Shown: one piece after another, positions 26,728 to 38,399 of the stretch
Numbering within the stretch: position 1 is the first letter of the stretch
How the letters are laid out: each line of letters begins with the position of its first letter
Assembly: GCA_031406795.1 (NCBI GenBank)
Contig: JANOHV010000151.1
Location: 8,365-72,364 of the forward strand
Direction of reading: 5' to 3'
Origin: DATDCY01 sp031406795 [NCBI: Candidatus Rokuibacteriota bacterium]
GTDB taxonomy: Bacteria; JAUVQV01
DNA: 64,000 nucleotides
Program-made: the position numbers and the translations under genes
Notes under the pieces: model-generated
Told to the model about the DNA's origin: nothing
Databases searched by the model: none
Seen by the model: the letters and a program-made list of their open reading frames with translations, nothing else

Positions 26728-28268
26728 GCTTTCTGCACCGCCGGCTCCGACACCATATCCGCGCTCTGCGCATCCAGCTGCTCGCGGGTCTTGATCTTGA
26801 AGGTCAGGGCGGCGGCCAGGATGAGGCAGAGCCCGGCGGCGAAGAAACAGCTGTCGAAACTGCCGGCCGAGCGGGCCTGGAGCATCTCGGAGACGCGGCC
26901 CATCACGAAGCCGCCAACGCCCCAGGCGCTGAACAGGACGCCGTAGTTGATGCCGAAGTTCTTCAGCCCCCAGAGGTCCTTGACGAACGAAGGGAAGAGC
27001 GCGAGGTTCGTGCCGTAGTTGAAGCCGATGAAGGTCGCGAGGACCACCAGCAGGATCGGGCTCGTCGCCTTCGATCCGACGATCGGGATCGCCGCAAACA
27101 TCATCAGCGCCTGGCAGGCCAGCATCACGAACAGCGTCCGGGCGCGGCCGATCCTGTCGGAGAGCAGGCCGGCGACGATGCGCCCGCCCGCGTTGCCGAC
27201 GGCCATGATGGCCACCGCGAGGAACGCCAGCTCCCCGAGGCTCTTCTTTGCCATTCCGGCCACGCTGCCGATGACCATGAGCCCGGCGCCTGAACCGATG
27301 AAGAAGAGCAGCCAGAGCAGGTAGAAGGTCGGGGTTTTCAGGATCTCCGAGGGGGTGTACTCGCGGGAGACTCTCCGGACGGGAGCGTCGGCCTTGGCGT
27401 TGGCGGCAACATAGCCCTTGGGCGGGTTGGTCAGGAACATCGACAGACTGCTCACCACGAACAGGAACATCAGCCCGAAGAAGAGCATCGCCTGCTGCAG
27501 CCCATACACCTTGAGGAGCCAGGTCGCGAGCGGCGCAATGTATACCGAGGCCAGCCCGAAGCCGCTGACCACCAGGCCGGCGATGAGCCCCGTCCTGGCC
27601 GGAGGGAACCACTTGAGCGCGGGCGGGGTCGCCGACGAGTAGCCGAACCCGATGCCGGTGCCCGCAAGCACGCCGAAGCCCAGGACCCACGCCGCGTAGC
27701 TGGTAGTCTGCGAGATCCAGAAGAAGCCGGCCCCGACCAGAAGGCCGCCCACCATGGCGGTGACCCGCGGACCGACCTTGTCCTGGCACTTCCCGGCGAC
27801 GATCATCGCGAAGGAGAAAACCAGACAGCAGACGGCATAGGGATCGTTGATCGAGGCGAGATCCCACTGGAAGGCACCCGGTCCGCCCTTCTCGATGGAG
27901 GCTTTGATGGCGCCCTTGAAGACGCTCCAGGTGTACAGAATGCCGAGTGCGAGATTGATGGCGGTGCCGGCGAGAGTGACGATCCAACCCCTGTTGCGCA
28001 ATTCTTGCGACATGCCCCCTCCTGTCAACTCCGACTCATGTGGGTTGCAACCAGCCTGCTGGGTGCGATGCGGCATCGCGTGGCGATCGAGCAACGTCTT
28101 GTAGGTCGCGCACTCCGCGTACCTCGAGCTGCAGTTGTTGGCGATTCGGTGGACGACGGAGACGGAGACATAGCCACGGCCGACTTCGCATCCGGCCGTC
28201 TCCTTCCCGAAGAACGGGCAATGCATACTGTTCCTCATCAGATTGTCGAGCAACTCGGTCTTGGTCAT
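26724..28268 (-). CDS. OFA-type MFS transporter with in-frame N-terminal Cys-rich domain
   Basis: The full frame is 514 residues. Residues 86-514 are a 12-helix oxalate/formate-antiporter-like MFS carrier (starting MSQELRNRGWIVTLAG). Residues 1-85 hold a small Cys-rich domain (HCPFFGKETAGCEVGRG, then CSSRYAECATYK) and no stop lies between. Both ATG 28268 (GGGAGG) and ATG 28013 (AGGAGG) have strong ribosome sites, so a long and a short form may both be made. A sigma-54 promoter lies 80 bp upstream, and a Cache kinase/NtrC pair is adjacent. The substrate is probably a small carboxylate. Confidence 0.85.
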   Translation of the reverse strand: MTKTELLDNLMRNSMHCPFFGKETAGCEVGRGYVSVSVVHRIANNCSSRYAECATYKTLLDRHAMPHRTQQAGCNPHESELTGGGMSQELRNRGWIVTLAGTAINLALGILYTWSVFKGAIKASIEKGGPGAFQWDLASINDPYAVCCLVFSFAMIVAGKCQDKVGPRVTAMVGGLLVGAGFFWISQTTSYAAWVLGFGVLAGTGIGFGYSSATPPALKWFPPARTGLIAGLVVSGFGLASVYIAPLATWLLKVYGLQQAMLFFGLMFLFVVSSLSMFLTNPPKGYVAANAKADAPVRRVSREYTPSEILKTPTFYLLWLLFFIGSGAGLMVIGSVAGMAKKSLGELAFLAVAIMAVGNAGGRIVAGLLSDRIGRARTLFVMLACQALMMFAAIPIVGSKATSPILLVVLATFIGFNYGTNLALFPSFVKDLWGLKNFGINYGVLFSAWGVGGFVMGRVSEMLQARSAGSFDSCFFAAGLCLILAAALTFKIKTREQLDAQSADMVSEPAVQKA

Positions 28269-28346
28269 GAACCGCCTCCCGAGACACCATGCGCTTTATC
28301 CACGGGTGCTCCGAACCGTGCCTCGCTCTTGCTAGTCGGCAGCGGA

Positions 28347-28363
28347 TTGCATCGGGCGTGCCA
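28347..28363 (-). promoter_or_regulatory. Sigma-54 (-24/-12) promoter of the MFS transporter gene
   Basis: The minus strand reads TGGCAC-GCCCG-ATGCA. The -24 box is perfect and the -12 GC is kept with exact spacing. Start of transcription would be near 28337, about 70 bases before ATG 28268. The rest of the 390-bp gap 28269-28658 shows no gene I can support. Confidence 0.7.
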
Positions 28364-28658
28364 GAGTCCTGAACTTTAGTGATGTGAGTGAAAATGTTCT
28401 GTAATTTCCGGTTGTTAGATGATGAATCGTCCGATGGTGATCTCGCGATGGCGGACTACCGGATTGGCGCAGATGCAAGGACAAGGAGCCAGAGAGCGAG
28501 TTCGGCGAGCACGATCCTGCGTTGAAGGAACGAGGACCCGTCAGCTATTCGTCAACAAACCCAATGTGTTATGAATCGATGGCGATCGGATGCCCTCGCC
28601 TTGCAGTGACGCGAAGGCTCTCGGCAAAGATTCGCAGGAATGCGAAAGCTTCGACGCT

Positions 28659-30043
<1,385 letters not shown>

Positions 30044-30044
<1 letters not shown>

Positions 30045-32017
30045 TAGAATGCCTCCCGTCCGCCCGGCAGGCGCACCGTAAACGTGGTGCCCTTCCCGAG
30101 TTCGCTCTCCACCATGATACTGCCGAAATGCTGCTCGACGATGCGTTTGGTGATCGCGAGCCCCAGCCCGGTCCCGCGGGCCTTCGTCGTGAAGAAGGGT
30201 TCGAAGATCTTCTCCAGATTCTCCGGTGCGATGCCGGCCCCTTCGTCCCGGATGGCGATCTCCACACCCCCCCCCGCGCAGGCCGACGTGCCGACCGTGA
30301 TCGTCCCGCCCGATTCCATGGCCGCACCGGCGTTCAGGATCAGGTTGATCGCCACCTGCCGCATCTGGTCGGGGTCGACGAGGACCCGGGGCAGGTCGGG
30401 GGCGAGACTCCGGCGAAGGGCCACGTGATGCAGGTCCAGGTGATTGGCCGCGAAATCCGCGATCTGGTCCAGCAGGGCATTGAGGTCCGTCTCTTCCAGC
30501 GCCGGCTTCGGCGTGCGGGCGTAGCTCAGCAGGTCCTGGACGATCCCCTTGCAGCGTTTGCTCTCCTTCCGGATGTCCTGAATGTACCTGAAGTTCGGGT
30601 CCGCGGGGTCCATCTTGCCCTCGAGGTGCCCGGCATAGCCGAGGATCACGCCCAGGGGATTGTTGATCTCGTGCGCGACGCCCGAGGAGAGCACCCCGAG
30701 CGCGGCCATCTTCTCCTGCTGAGCCAGGCTCGACTCCATCTCCTGGTTGCGCTTGATGATGCCGACCATCCGGTTGAACGTCGCGGCGAGCTCGCCGAGC
30801 TCGTCGTGCGAGCGCACCGCCATCCGCTCATCGAGCCGCCCCCCCTTCACCTTGCGGATCACCGCGATCATGTGCTCGATCGGGTCGGTGAGGACCCGGG
30901 AGGCGACAAAGACGAGACCCGTCGACGCGAGGAGCAGCAGCGTGGTCAGCGCGGCCATGCTCCAGAAGATCCGGCCCTTGATCAGGTTGGCCTCGGCGTA
31001 GAACTCGTCCTCGTAGGAGCCGACCGCGACGATCCAGTCCCAGGGGCGGAAATACTCGTAGCGCACGATCTTCATTCGAGCCTTCTGGTCGCCGATGTTC
31101 TTCCAGGGATAGCGGATCCAGCCGCTTTTCTTCTCGCACATTTCGCGGATGAAGTGCCGGCCGTCCCCGTCGCGCTCGTCGAAGATGTTCTGCCCCTCCC
31201 GGTCGATGTGGATCCGCAGGTCGCCCTTCGAGCTCATGGCGTAGAGATATCCGGTCGTGCCGACCCGCTTGGACTTCAGACCCGCCTTCAGCTGCTCGAA
31301 GGCCTTCTGCTCGAAGGCGACGTCCTCGTACGTTTCGTCGAGGTAGCTCCCCGCGGCGACAATCCAGTCCCATTCGCGAAAATAACGGTAGGCGACGGCC
31401 TTCTTGCGCGGGTGCTTGTCGCCGAGCACCGCGTTGCGCCAGGGGTAGACGATGAAGAGCACCTCGCCGGGCCTGGCTGCCAGGGCCGCCCGGCACATCT
31501 CGCGGATGAAGTACCGGCCGCTCTCGTCTTGCTGATCGAAGATGTTGCGCCCCTCCATCGCCACGTGGGCGGTAAGCTGCCCCTTGCTCGTCATGGCGTA
31601 GAGGTAGCCGCTCTCGCCGACGTTGATGGTCTTGAGGGCCTTGCTCGCCTCGCGCTGGACTGCGGCCAGGCCGATCCCCCCGGCGCGCTGCTGGCGCTGC
31701 TCGCTCTCCACCAGGTTGTAGGCCAGGTTCACGAGCGTCGCGAGTTCCCGGTCGATGCTCTTCTTCCGGTCCTGCTGATAGACCTCGAACTGCCGGTAGT
31801 GCGAATCCAACAGATCGATGGCGAACCGGGACATGTGCTCGAGGTCGTCCTTGCTCGTCTGCGTGATGCCGCGGTAGGCCTGGCGGGTCGCAATGTACCC
31901 GACGAGCGTCCCCGCGATGAGGACCGGGATCGTCGCCAGCGGCAGCACCACGATCAGCAGCTTCCAGCGCAGCCGCAGGTTGTTGACGAACCGGAAAAGA
32001 TGCCCGCCGCCGCTCAT
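30044..32017 (-). CDS. Double-Cache sensor histidine kinase
   Basis: A 657-residue membrane kinase. One TM lies near residues 18-45 and there are two tandem periplasmic Cache-2 domains (each with GYLYAM and GRNIFD/GQNIFD). A second TM near 350-372 leads to HAMP, then HisKA with phospho-His in SSGVAHEINNPLG. HATPase follows with NLILNAGAAM and GTGLGLAITKRI. Cache-2 domains usually bind small organic acids, which fits control of the adjacent OFA transporter. It is translationally coupled to the NtrC regulator. Confidence 0.92.
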
Positions 32018-32048
32018 GCCTCTGGTGTTCGCGCGCCCCCGTGGCGGA

Positions 32049-32552
32049 TCAGAGTTCCTTGACGATCAGCTCGGCCAGATCACGCCGCGCCGGCGCCTTG
32101 ACCGCACCGACGGGGTGGCCGACGGCGACGACCGCCATCAGCTCCAGATTCGCCGGCAGCCCGAGGACGGCGCGCACCTCGGCGGCGCTCTTGAGAATCT
32201 CCCCGAGCCAGACCGCCCCCAAGCCGAGGCCGTGAGCGGCCAGCAGCAGGTTCTGGATGCAGGCGCCGATCGCCTGGAGGTCCTTGACCTCGTCGTACCC
32301 TGCCTCCCGATCCATGAAGACCGGGAGACAGACCGGCGCCTCCTCGAGAATCCTGCCGTAACGGGTCAACTGCGCGAGCCTGCCGCGGACGGCGGCATCG
32401 AAGACGATCGCGAAGCGCCACGGCTGGCTGTTAAGGCCCGAGGGGGCCCAGGCCCCGGCGCGGAGGATCTCGAGCACCACTGCGCGGCTCACCGGCCGCG
32501 GCGCGAACGTGCGGACGCTTCGCCTGGTCAGCAGCCCCTCGAGCAGTTCCAT
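32049..32552 (-). CDS. Nitroreductase-family FMN enzyme
   Basis: A compact 167-residue nitroreductase. It has the FMN-binding start RRSVRTFAPRPV, the AGAWAPSGLNSQPWRF block and LGAVWLGEIL. The family uses NAD(P)H to reduce nitro groups or quinones, or dehalogenates. It lies 31 bp upstream of the histidine kinase on the same strand and may share its transcript, but the function gives no obvious link. Confidence 0.85.
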   Translation of the reverse strand: MELLEGLLTRRSVRTFAPRPVSRAVVLEILRAGAWAPSGLNSQPWRFAIVFDAAVRGRLAQLTRYGRILEEAPVCLPVFMDREAGYDEVKDLQAIGACIQNLLLAAHGLGLGAVWLGEILKSAAEVRAVLGLPANLELMAVVAVGHPVGAVKAPARRDLAELIVKEL

Positions 32553-32680
32553 GCCGGCTGATTATACTGCCGAACACCTTGACGGAAGCAATCCGCAGGA
32601 ATAGTTTACAAGAAGTTACTTCAGCCGTTGGGTGTCTGGGTTGTGCGCGCCAAAATTGCCGAGGACAGCAGGAGGGTGCC

Positions 32681-34417
32681 ATGGACAAGATTCTGAGGAT
32701 CGATGTCGGAGCAGCAGGCGGCCCGAAGGCGACGACGGTGCCGATCGGCGACTACACCGGGCTCGGTGGCAGGGCGATGACGTCCGCGATCGTCTCGAAG
32801 GAGGTCCCGCCGCTCTGTCACCCGCTGGGGGCCGAGAACAAGCTCGTTATCGCCCCGGGGCTCCTGAGCGGGTCGGCAGGCGCGCAGTCTGGCCGAATCT
32901 CCGTCGGCTGCAAGAGCCCGCTCACCGGCGGCATCAAGGAGGCGAACTCCGGCGGCCAGGCCTCGCAGGTCCTGGCCCGGCTCGGGTACGCCGCCATCGT
33001 GCTCGAGGGCAAGCCGCCCGGCGACGACCTCTACAAGGTCTTCGTCAACAAGGACGGCGTCGTCATCACCAAGGACAACGGCCTCCGGATGCTCACGAAC
33101 TACGACCTCGTCGAGAAGTTGAAGCAGGCCCACGGCGACAAGATCGCCTGCATCTCGATCGGTCCCGCCGGCGAGATGAAGATGGCTGCGGCCACGGTGG
33201 CCTTCACCGACATGGAGCTGCGGCCGACCCGCCACGCCGGCCGTGGCGGCGTGGGAGCCGTGATGGGCGCGAAGAACATCAAGGCCATCGTACTGGACGA
33301 CTCCGGCACGTCGATGCGGATGCCCAAGGACCTGGAGAAGTTCCGCGAGGCGAACAAGAAGTGGGTCGAGGGCCTGAAGAAACACCCCGTCACCGGCCAG
33401 GGGCTCCCGGCCTACGGCACGAACGTGCTGACGAACATCGTCAACGAGGTGGGTGGCTACCCCACCTACAACTTCAAGCTGGGCCGCTTCGACGGCGCCG
33501 CGAAGATCAGCGGCGAGACGCAGGCCGAAACCGAGACCAAGCGCGGCGGTCTTGCGACCCACGGCTGCCACCGCGGCTGCGTCATCCAGTGCTCCGGCAC
33601 CTACCACGACAAGGACGGCCATTTCCTCACCAAGCAGCCCGAGTACGAGACCGTCTGGGCTCACGGCGGCAACTGCGGCATCGACGACCTCGACAAGATC
33701 GCCATGCTCGACTTCCTCGACGACACCTACGGACTCGACACCATTGAGATGGGGGCGACGATCGGGGTCGCGATGGAGGCCGGCCTCGCCAAGTTCGGCG
33801 ACGCCGACGCGGCCATAGCGCTCGTGCACGAGGTCGGCAAGGGCACGCACCTCGGCCGCATTCTCGGCAACGGGGCCGGCATGACCGGCAAGGCTTTCGG
33901 CGTCGAGCGGGTGCCGGTGGTCAAGAACCAGGCGATGCCGGCCTACGACCCGCGCGCGGTCCAGGGGATCGGCGTCACCTACGCCACGAGCCCGATGGGG
34001 GCCGACCACACCGCGGGCTACGCGGTCGCCCAGAACGTCCTGAAGGTGGGCGGCGACGTGAACGCGCTGATGCCCGAGGGGCAGGTGGAGCTGTCCCGCA
34101 ACCTCCAGATCGCGACCGCGGCGATCGACTCCACGGGGATGTGCCTCTTCATCGCGTTCGCGATCCTCGACCAGCCCGAGACCTTCCAGGCCATGCTCGA
34201 TCTGCTGAGCGCCTTCTCCGGGGTGCCCCTGACGGGCGACGGCGTGACCGCGCTGGGGAAAAAGGTGCTCACGATGGAGCGGGACTTCAACGCCCGGGCC
34301 GGCTTCACCCCGCAGCACGACCGGCTGCCGAGCTACTTCAAGACCGAGCAACTCGCCCCGCACAACGTGACGTTCGGGGTCGCCGACGAGGATCTGGACA
34401 AGGTTTTCAACTGGTAG
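32681..34417 (+). CDS. Tungsten-dependent aldehyde:ferredoxin oxidoreductase
   Basis: A 578-residue AOR-family protein that interconverts aldehydes and acids with ferredoxin, using a tungstopterin and one [4Fe-4S] cluster. Seen: RISVGCKSPLTGG and RHAGRGGVGAVMGAKNIKA from the pterin-binding N-terminal domain, Cys triad GCHRGCVIQC (about residues 296-304) and late Cys in DSTGMCLF (about 487). The triad is C-x3-C-x3-C rather than the classic C-x2-C-x3-C. ATG 32681 follows AGGAGGG. A MoaD-like gene nearby fits pterin cofactor supply. Confidence 0.92.
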   Translation: MDKILRIDVGAAGGPKATTVPIGDYTGLGGRAMTSAIVSKEVPPLCHPLGAENKLVIAPGLLSGSAGAQSGRISVGCKSPLTGGIKEANSGGQASQVLARLGYAAIVLEGKPPGDDLYKVFVNKDGVVITKDNGLRMLTNYDLVEKLKQAHGDKIACISIGPAGEMKMAAATVAFTDMELRPTRHAGRGGVGAVMGAKNIKAIVLDDSGTSMRMPKDLEKFREANKKWVEGLKKHPVTGQGLPAYGTNVLTNIVNEVGGYPTYNFKLGRFDGAAKISGETQAETETKRGGLATHGCHRGCVIQCSGTYHDKDGHFLTKQPEYETVWAHGGNCGIDDLDKIAMLDFLDDTYGLDTIEMGATIGVAMEAGLAKFGDADAAIALVHEVGKGTHLGRILGNGAGMTGKAFGVERVPVVKNQAMPAYDPRAVQGIGVTYATSPMGADHTAGYAVAQNVLKVGGDVNALMPEGQVELSRNLQIATAAIDSTGMCLFIAFAILDQPETFQAMLDLLSAFSGVPLTGDGVTALGKKVLTMERDFNARAGFTPQHDRLPSYFKTEQLAPHNVTFGVADEDLDKVFNW

Positions 34418-34421
34418 CGCG

Positions 34422-34478
34422 AGCCGCCCGCGACGCCGAGAGAGCACCGGCGGCCGCCCCGCATCGCGCGGGCGGCTG
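34422..34478 (+). terminator. Terminator-like hairpin after the AOR gene
   Basis: AGCCGCCCGC (34422-) pairs with GCGGGCGGCT (ending 34478) across a loop of about 35 bases, followed by GCTTTCG. The stem is strong but the U-tract is weak, so readthrough into the next gene is plausible. Confidence 0.45.
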
Positions 34479-34517
34479 CTTTCGCGGGCGCCGTTTCTCG
34501 CTCCGGAGGCTTCAGAC

Positions 34518-35153
34518 ATGATCCTCGGGAATCCTCCCGTGGCAGAGCCGCCGACCCGTCTCGCGTTCGCCGTCGAGGCGCCACTCGTGGCGCGCTTCTT
34601 TCCGCTGCTCCAACAGGGCGTGACGATCCGGCGCCGCGTCGGCTGTCCGGTCGACTCGTTTCTGCGGCAGGAACTCGCAGCCGGACCCGAGACACTCGAG
34701 AAGATCCAGTCGGTGTTTCTCGAGGGCAGACCGGTCGACGACATTTGCGCTGCCGTCGTCCGGGACGGCTCGACGCTCGCGCTGTCCGCCGCCATGCCGG
34801 GGCTCGTTGGCGCCACGTTGCGGCGGGGCGGGGCCTACTCCTCGCTGCGTAGCGCGATCAGTCACCGGGAAACCGGGGAAACCTGCGCGGCGGGGGAGGG
34901 CTGGGTGAGGATCAAGCTCTTCAATCTGCTGATGGCCGAACTCGGTCCCTCGCTGCTGCGTGAGCAGGTTCTCGTCGCCTCTTCCGTCCTTCTCGGCCTC
35001 CTCGGGGAACTCCCGGAGGACTTCTGGCGGGGTTGCCGCGGGATCATTCACGACGGGATGGCCGTCGACCGAGACGCACTCCTCGCCGCGGGGCGGCTCG
35101 GCGCCGCAACGGCGGTGCTCCTCTCCATCTGCGCGGAGCCGGAAGGCGGTTGA
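34518..35153 (+). CDS. Uncharacterised protein downstream of AOR
   Basis: A 211-residue soluble protein that I do not recognise. It has a beta-rich start (LAFAVEAPLVARFFPLL) and a stretch VGCPVDSFLRQEL. It then has EGRPVDDICAAVVRDGSTLALSAAMPGLVGAT split around Gly/Ala turns, and a helical C-terminal half. Cys42, Cys77, Cys122 and Cys168 are spread out and show no ferredoxin pattern. ATG 34518 has GGAGG eight bases upstream. Its position 100 bp after the aldehyde oxidoreductase, with a MoaD-like gene convergent, suggests a role in that enzyme's assembly or regulation. Confidence 0.7.
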   Translation: MILGNPPVAEPPTRLAFAVEAPLVARFFPLLQQGVTIRRRVGCPVDSFLRQELAAGPETLEKIQSVFLEGRPVDDICAAVVRDGSTLALSAAMPGLVGATLRRGGAYSSLRSAISHRETGETCAAGEGWVRIKLFNLLMAELGPSLLREQVLVASSVLLGLLGELPEDFWRGCRGIIHDGMAVDRDALLAAGRLGAATAVLLSICAEPEGG

Positions 35154-35162
35154 CCGGCGCGA

Positions 35163-35387
35163 CTACCCGCCGGCGATCGGCGGGAACAGGGCGAGCTCGT
35201 CACCCTCCTGCAGGATGTGCCCCGCGGCGCGGTGTTCGCCGTTGACAACCCTCAGGAGCCTGATTGTGGGGGGAAGGTTCAGGCTCCGCTCGACCGCGTC
35301 GATCGTCGTGGCATCGGGGAGATCGATCATCTGAACGTCGGGACCGAACTTCCGCAGCGAGGCGAAGAGCTTGACCTTGACGTTCAC
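35163..35387 (-). CDS. MoaD/ThiS-like sulfur-carrier protein
   Basis: A 74-residue ubiquitin-fold protein that ends in the activated Gly-Gly (FPPIAGG). It begins VKVKLFASLRKFGP and has the EGDELALFPP signature before the tail. Such proteins donate sulfur to molybdopterin/tungstopterin. Position beside the aldehyde oxidoreductase suggests service to that cofactor. The start is GTG 35387 with only weak GAGAAA upstream. It is convergent with the 211-residue gene. Confidence 0.85.
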   Translation of the reverse strand: MNVKVKLFASLRKFGPDVQMIDLPDATTIDAVERSLNLPPTIRLLRVVNGEHRAAGHILQEGDELALFPPIAGG

Positions 35388-35467
35388 TTTCTCATTCTAG
35401 CAGAGCGGACGTCGGCTGCCGCAGGGAGTGGTATCATGTTCGTGGAAGCGGGAGCGAGGAGGGCGCC

Positions 35468-36367
35468 GTGGAAAACTTCGTCGTCGTGCTCGCCTGCCTC
35501 CTGATCGGCGTCGCCATTCGGCGGCTGCCGCAGTTCCCCGAGCAGACCGCCGCCGTCCTGAACCTCTTCGTGATCCACGTCTCTCTTCCGGCCCTCGTGC
35601 TGCGCACGGTGCCCGCTCTTGCGCCGAGCCGCGCGCTGCTCGCGCCCGCTCTGATGCCCTGGGCCATGCTGGCGCTGACCGCAGCCGCGGTGCTGGCGAT
35701 CGCGCGGCTGCGCCGCTGGTCGCGGGAAACCACGGGGAGCCTCCTGTTGCTCGCGCCGCTCGGAAACACCTCGTTCCTCGGGATCCCGATGGTCACGTCC
35801 TTCCTCGGCGAGGCGGCCGTCCCCTACGCGGTGATCTACGACCAGTTCGGCACATTCCTCGGTCTGGCGACCTGGGGCTCGGTGGTTCTCGCTCTCTACG
35901 GCCGGAACGCCGAGCGCCCGACCGTGGCCACCGTCGCACGCAAGGTCGCGACCTTCCCACCCTTCCTCGCGCTGCTCGTGGCACTCGCGCTCCGGCCGGT
36001 CGGTTTCCACCCGATCGCCGTGCGCCTTCTCGAGGCACTGGCAGACACGCTCGTCCCGGTCGTGATGATCGCCGTCGGGTGCCAGTTGCGGCTGCGGGTC
36101 GGTCGCGGCGCCGTCGGACCGCTGGCGACGGGGCTCGGGCTCAAGCTCGTCGCCGCACCGCTCGTGGCGCTCGGCATCTGTCGCGCCCTCGGCATCGACG
36201 GACTTGCGGCGTCGGTCTCGATTTTCGAGGCCGGGATGCCCCCGATGATCTCCGCCGGAGCCCTGGCGCTGCTCGCCGGACTTGCTCCGGAGTTGAGCGC
36301 CGCGCTCGTCGGCGCGGGCATCCTCCTGAGCTTCGCCACCCTCCCCGCCCTCGCGCTGCTGCTTTGA
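35468..36367 (+). CDS. AEC-family (auxin efflux carrier-like) permease
   Basis: A 299-residue membrane protein with about ten helices in two halves. The characteristic half-helix break is seen as LAPLGNTSFLGIPMV, and a second at VSIFEAGMPPMISAG. The family includes malate/malonate transporters (MdcF/MleP type). The start is GTG 35468 after GAGGAGGG. It stands alone and its substrate cannot be inferred. Confidence 0.85.
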   Translation: MENFVVVLACLLIGVAIRRLPQFPEQTAAVLNLFVIHVSLPALVLRTVPALAPSRALLAPALMPWAMLALTAAAVLAIARLRRWSRETTGSLLLLAPLGNTSFLGIPMVTSFLGEAAVPYAVIYDQFGTFLGLATWGSVVLALYGRNAERPTVATVARKVATFPPFLALLVALALRPVGFHPIAVRLLEALADTLVPVVMIAVGCQLRLRVGRGAVGPLATGLGLKLVAAPLVALGICRALGIDGLAASVSIFEAGMPPMISAGALALLAGLAPELSAALVGAGILLSFATLPALALLL

Positions 36368-36599
36368 GGAGACGGGGCGGGGAGAGACAGGCCATTGCAT
36401 TGACAAAGCTCTGCTCTCCCCTGAGAATTGTCCCCACCATGAGAGATGGCAATCCCGAGACCCTCTCGCTCTCCCTGGCCCATGATGAGCGTCCGGAACG
36501 CGCAACGGATACCAGCGGGCGGTATCTGGCGTGCCGGCCGCCGGGCAACGCCCCGTCCTATTTCGAGGACGCGGGTCAGCCCTCTGCGGTGCAGCCCCG

Positions 36600-38321
36600 T
36601 TGATCCGGCGGCCGAGCATCGTCCGCGCACTTTTTCTCGCCATGATGGGCACCGGCCTGGCGATGGGGCTCGTCTTCCCGCTCGTGGTCACACCCTTCGC
36701 CGAGTACCGCCCGGGCCTGCGGCTGGCCTTCGCGGGGCTGTGCGTGGTGGCCGGCTTGGTGGTTGGCGGACTGAATTTCCTGCTCGTGAAGCGCTTTCTG
36801 CTGCGTCCCGTCGAGGAGGTCAGCCGTCAGCTCGAGTCGCTAGCCAGCGGTGAGGGCATTTCGGCCACGCGCCTCTCGCTCGACTCGGATGATACGCTTG
36901 GCAGACTGGTTCTGCAGTTCAACGCCCTGATCGACCGGCTCCAGGGGACGTTGCGCCGGGTGATCGAAACCGTCGAAGCCTTCGTGGCCCACGCCGACGA
37001 GACGGGGAAGACAGCGCATGAGCTCGTTGCAAACCTCGATCGCAAGAGCCAGGTCATCGATGGAACAGCCAGCCTTTTTGCCGCGATGCGGCAGGAACTG
37101 ATGAAAATCGAGGCGGTTCACGGTCGGCTTGCGGAGTCGGCCGCGGAGAGCCGTATTGCGGTCGGCGCGCAGGTCCGGCAGATCGCCGCGGTCAATGAGC
37201 AGATCGCGCAACTTCAGGAGCGCAGCGATGCGAACGCCGCAGCCATCAATCGCTCCAGCGCCGCTCTGCAGCGCACAAGCGGCGCCACCCGGGACTTGAC
37301 GCGCGCGCTGGATGCCTCTTCCGCGAGCATGACCGAAATGGACTTCACGGTGCGGGAGATCGACCGGAATCTCAAGCAATCCACGTCTCTCGCCGAGCAC
37401 GTTGCGACCGACGCGGCTGCGGGAAATCAGGCGGTTGCCAGCACCCGGGCGGGCATGGAGCGGATCCGGGAAGGGGTGGGGGCGGCAGCCGAGTCGATCT
37501 CTGAACTGGCCCGGCGGGTGGGGGAGATCGCCACGATCACCGGCGTCATCGACGAGGTCACTGAGCAGACCGGCCTGCTCGCCCTCAATGCCGCGATCAT
37601 TGCCGCGCAGGCGGGCGAGCACGGCAGGGGGTTCGCGGTTGTCGCCGACGAGATCAGGAACCTCGCCAACCGGACGGCTGACTCCACCCGCGAGATCGCC
37701 GGGATCGTGCGCGCCTTTCGCGAGCAGGCGGACGCCTCCCTCGCCTCGATGAGGCAGAGCCGCCTGCAGGTGGACGAAGGCGTGGAGCTCTCGGGCAGGG
37801 CCGCCGAAGCGCTCGGCTCGATCCGGGAGAGCGCCGTGAGCTCGCTCCAGCAGGTGCAGGCCATCAGCCGGGCGATCGGGGAGATCGCGACGACGACCCA
37901 CAGCCTCTCGGGCACCGTGGAGTCGATTGCCGCACGCGCGAAGGAAATCGCGTCTGCCACCGTCGAGCAGAGCAGGGAGATCGCCACCCTCCAGGGTTCG
38001 GTACAGGAGGACCGCCGCACCACGGGCGCCATCGTTGCCTCCACCCGCGAGCAGGAGCATTCGGCCCGCCGGATCGAGCGGCAGGCCGAAGAGGTGGCCG
38101 CCCTCGTACAAAGCAGCGGCGCAGCCGTGCGGGAAGGTCGCGGCCAGACCGACATGCTGGCCGCAACCATCGAGACCCTGCAGGACATGGATGTCCGGGA
38201 CCGGGGCTATTTTGGTCGGTCAGAGAAAGACGCCGCACGCCTGTCGGAAAAGGCGCAGGTACTGCGGCGGGAGATAGAATTGCTCAAACCGCATGAGGGC
38301 GCGGACGCGGGCGGCAGCTGA
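36600..38321 (+). CDS. Methyl-accepting chemotaxis protein without a large periplasmic domain
   Basis: About 573 residues. Two N-terminal TM helices (about 8-30 and 42-64) are joined by a very short loop ([11 protein letters not shown]). A HAMP region and a long coiled-coil signalling domain follow, with hairpin tip [20 protein letters not shown] and [18 protein letters not shown]. Ligand sensing must use the membrane, HAMP or cytoplasm, since no sensor domain is exposed. The TTG start 36600 is tentative; ATG 36642 is an alternative and neither has a good Shine-Dalgarno. Confidence 0.85.
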   Translation: MIRRPSIVRALFLAMMGTGLAMGLVFPLVVTPFAEYRPGLRLAFAGLCVVAGLVVGGLNFLLVKRFLLRPVEEVSRQLESLASGEGISATRLSLDSDDTLGRLVLQFNALIDRLQGTLRRVIETVEAFVAHADETGKTAHELVANLDRKSQVIDGTASLFAAMRQELMKIEAVHGRLAESAAESRIAVGAQVRQIAAVNEQIAQLQERSDANAAAINRSSAALQRTSGATRDLTRALDASSASMTEMDFTVREIDRNLKQSTSLAEHVATDAAAGNQAVASTRAGMERIREGVGAAAESISELARRVGEIATITGVIDEVTEQTGLLALNAAIIAAQAGEHGRGFAVVADEIRNLANRTADSTREIAGIVRAFREQADASLASMRQSRLQVDEGVELSGRAAEALGSIRESAVSSLQQVQAISRAIGEIATTTHSLSGTVESIAARAKEIASATVEQSREIATLQGSVQEDRRTTGAIVASTREQEHSARRIERQAEEVAALVQSSGAAVREGRGQTDMLAATIETLQDMDVRDRGYFGRSEKDAARLSEKAQVLRREIELLKPHEGADAGGS

Positions 38322-38399
38322 TTCCCGACCCGACTTGTGCGTGGCTCCCCTTCGTTGACACGTTTCGAACTCTTTGCCTGGCTCCCAGCCGGGAGGTGA

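Noticed and set aside
28380-28658. Possible small gene or insertion fragment in the gap between the transporter and NtrC genes
   Set aside because: Short frames exist on both strands, but none has a ribosome site or a motif I can recognise.
32648-32668. TGTGCGCGCCAAAATTGCC before the aldehyde oxidoreductase gene as a sigma-54 promoter
   Set aside because: The -12 box is good, but the -24 position reads CG instead of GG.
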